Below, in pieces: positions 62,792 to 64,000 of a stretch of DNA of 64,000 nucleotides. The notes beneath the pieces were generated by a model that did not search any database, was not told where the DNA came from, and saw only the letters and a list, made by a program, of their open reading frames with translations. Source of the stretch: Actinopolymorpha alba DSM 45243 (lineage in GTDB: Bacteria; Actinomycetota; Actinomycetes; Propionibacteriales; Actinopolymorphaceae); the NCBI RefSeq assembly GCF_000373925.1, contig NZ_KB892768.1:144018-208017 (forward strand), in the 5' to 3' direction. The translations under genes and the position numbers were made by a program. Within the stretch, counting starts at the first letter, position 1. The number at the start of each line of letters is the position of its first letter.

Positions 62792-64000
62792 ATGAGCGAC
62801 GGCGATGGTGTGCGGATCTCACCGCTCCCGCCTGGGTTTGCTGAGATGCTTCCCGGTCCGGAGTTGGTGGTGGCGTTCGCTGCTGTCGACCAGTCCGCCT
62901 GCAACGGTTTCGAGCTTGGCGTGTTGCTTCAGGCCGCGCGGAAGATCGCCTGCTGGGGCGAGTCTTTGAGTCTTGCTGTGACTGCTGTGTTGGCGCACTG
63001 CCCGCCCTGCTTCAAGGATGATGAGGCGGAACGCTCGTCTCAGCCGGAGCCGCGGGCGGCGGAGTTGTTGTCGCCGATGCTGGGGTGGACCAACTACCGC
63101 GCCGATCAGTTCATGCTCATCGCCCTCGCACTATCTGACCTACCGAACACCCGTGGTGCGTTGGAACGCGGGGAACTCGAATTCTCTGAGGTTCGGACGA
63201 TCGTCGACCGGCTCAGCCTCCTACCTCCGGCTGACCGCACCGCAGTGGATGAGGCGATCTTCCCCGAGGTGCTGAAACTGCGGGGCGGGCTGCTACGGCT
63301 CTATGTCGAAGCCGAAATCATCAAAGTCAACCCCGAGGCAGCCAAAGAACGCCACAAGCGGGCGCGCGAAGACCGTGGCGTGGACGTCTACCCATCACTG
63401 GATGGCGTCTCCGATCTGCGGATCCGTGGGATCTCCCACGACGTTGCCGCCCAGATCTGGGGATACCTGGACGCCATCGCCCGCACCATGAAATCCGGCG
63501 GCGATGAACGCACCCTGCCTCAGTTGCGCGCTGACATCGCCGCCTCCCTGCTGTCCGGCCAAGCCGACGTGATCATCTGCGACGGCCAGGAAGAAGCCCG
63601 CGAAGGTTCCGGCAGTCGTGAACCGACCAGCACCGATGCTGAGAGTGCCGATGCTGAGAGTGCCGATGCTGGGAGTGCCGGCGAGGACTGCGACTGTGAC
63701 TGCGAGAACGGTGCCAGCTCCGGAGAGAACGACGAAGACTCCAGCCCGCGTCAAGGGTCCTTTGGCGACCTGCTCGACGAGCACGACAACGCCGACAGCT
63801 CTTCCGAAGCTGAGGGTGCGCAGGAGGAATCTGCCGCCGGGCAGGGTGGGTGTCGGCACAGCGGGTGCGACCACGACCACCACCTTGCGGGCTGCCCGTG
63901 TGAGGACTGCAAACCTGCCACCTACCCCCACCCGTTGGACCGGCCCGCACGTCAGGCCCGCAATAACGGAGCAACTGGTGAGGGCGACGCGGCCATGGGA
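62792..64000 (+). CDS. DUF222/13E12-repeat family protein (partial, cut by right edge)
   Basis: The first 403 codons of a DUF222-type protein, members of which usually end in an HNH nuclease domain that would lie beyond the edge. The opening FELGVLLQAARKIACWGESLS and LALSDLPNTRGALERGELEF match the family. Residues 281-300 hold a repeat (DAESA units) and a Cys/Asp-rich stretch (GEDCDCDCENG), and a CRHSGCDHDHH cluster follows, suggesting metal binding. Codons use far more A/T third bases than the neighbours, a sign of recent transfer. In mycobacteria this family (13E12) is repeated and mobile. Confidence 0.85.
   Translation, partial: MSDGDGVRISPLPPGFAEMLPGPELVVAFAAVDQSACNGFELGVLLQAARKIACWGESLSLAVTAVLAHCPPCFKDDEAERSSQPEPRAAELLSPMLGWTNYRADQFMLIALALSDLPNTRGALERGELEFSEVRTIVDRLSLLPPADRTAVDEAIFPEVLKLRGGLLRLYVEAEIIKVNPEAAKERHKRAREDRGVDVYPSLDGVSDLRIRGISHDVAAQIWGYLDAIARTMKSGGDERTLPQLRADIAASLLSGQADVIICDGQEEAREGSGSREPTSTDAESADAESADAGSAGEDCDCDCENGASSGENDEDSSPRQGSFGDLLDEHDNADSSSEAEGAQEESAAGQGGCRHSGCDHDHHLAGCPCEDCKPATYPHPLDRPARQARNNGATGEGDAAMG
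63635..63679 (+). repeat. three 15-bp coding repeats
   Basis: The unit GATGCTGAGAGTGCC occurs three times in tandem (63635, 63650, 63665), the last with one change, encoding DAESA, DAESA and DAGSA. Confidence 0.85.

Overview
The window is about 70 percent G+C, with strong third-position G/C bias, many GTG and TTG starts, two WhiB/HrdB-era actinobacterial markers (a wbl protein and HrdB-type primary sigma factors), and many families confined to Actinomycetota (DUF4192, DUF6318, DUF7455, DUF2630, LprG-like lipoprotein, ClgR/PopR). It comes from a chromosome of a high-GC actinomycete. The gene mix (DUF6318, 13E12/DUF222, PKD and lamin-tail secreted proteins, GH4 alpha-galactosidase) would suit Propionibacteriales such as Kribbellaceae or Actinopolymorphaceae, but that placement is inference. 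I see no rRNA, tRNA, CRISPR array, insertion sequence or prophage.

Left part (1-9100): a K+/H+ antiporter pair (KhtU/KhtT type, cut by the left edge), then an alpha-galactoside locus: a GH4 alpha-galactosidase, two Tat-exported binding lipoproteins from different ABC families and no permease gene, with a MelR-like AraC regulator transcribed divergently. From 9200 to 20300 lies a core block: topoisomerase IV A subunit, an LprG-like lipoprotein and a P55-like MFS exporter in one overlapping operon, the topoisomerase IV B subunit on the other strand, a DUF7455 protein and two tandem, nearly identical HrdB/SigA-type sigma factors of which only the upstream one keeps region 1.1. Positions 20400-30300 hold stand-alone functions: a HhH-GPD repair protein, universal stress protein, Wbl protein, a glutamate-cysteine ligase-like enzyme, DUF4192, DNA polymerase IV, a DUF6318 lipoprotein overlapping a PKD protein, and acylphosphatase.

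From 30387 to 34052 is a complete MprA-MprB-PepD envelope-stress module with a matching direct repeat placed exactly 40 bases before both the mprA-like and pepD-like starts. It is followed by PyrD, the ATP-dependent ligase LigB, a third sigma factor, a PfkB kinase, a lamin-tail protein and a 51-residue membrane protein. Positions 40445-43014 carry a MetQ-MetI-MetN-type methionine importer whose ATPase has lost every catalytic motif while keeping its scaffold; a perfect 24-bp palindrome lies upstream. I regard this as the most unusual item.

Right part (43100-64000): an aldo/keto reductase, GPP34 protein, ArfB-like hydrolase, an arginase-fold protein with altered metal ligands next to a long hairpin, a CGNR regulator, a spermidine-synthase-fold protein, TesB, then a ClpP pair with its ClgR/PopR-type activator (two-alanine tail) and a matching operator. 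A sialic-acid set (GntR regulator, NanA-like aldolase, sialidase without signal peptide) follows, then ribokinase, a PhyH dioxygenase, EcsC, SDR, GHL10-type secreted hydrolase and HAD proteins. A DUF222/13E12 protein of distinctly lower G+C runs off the right edge.
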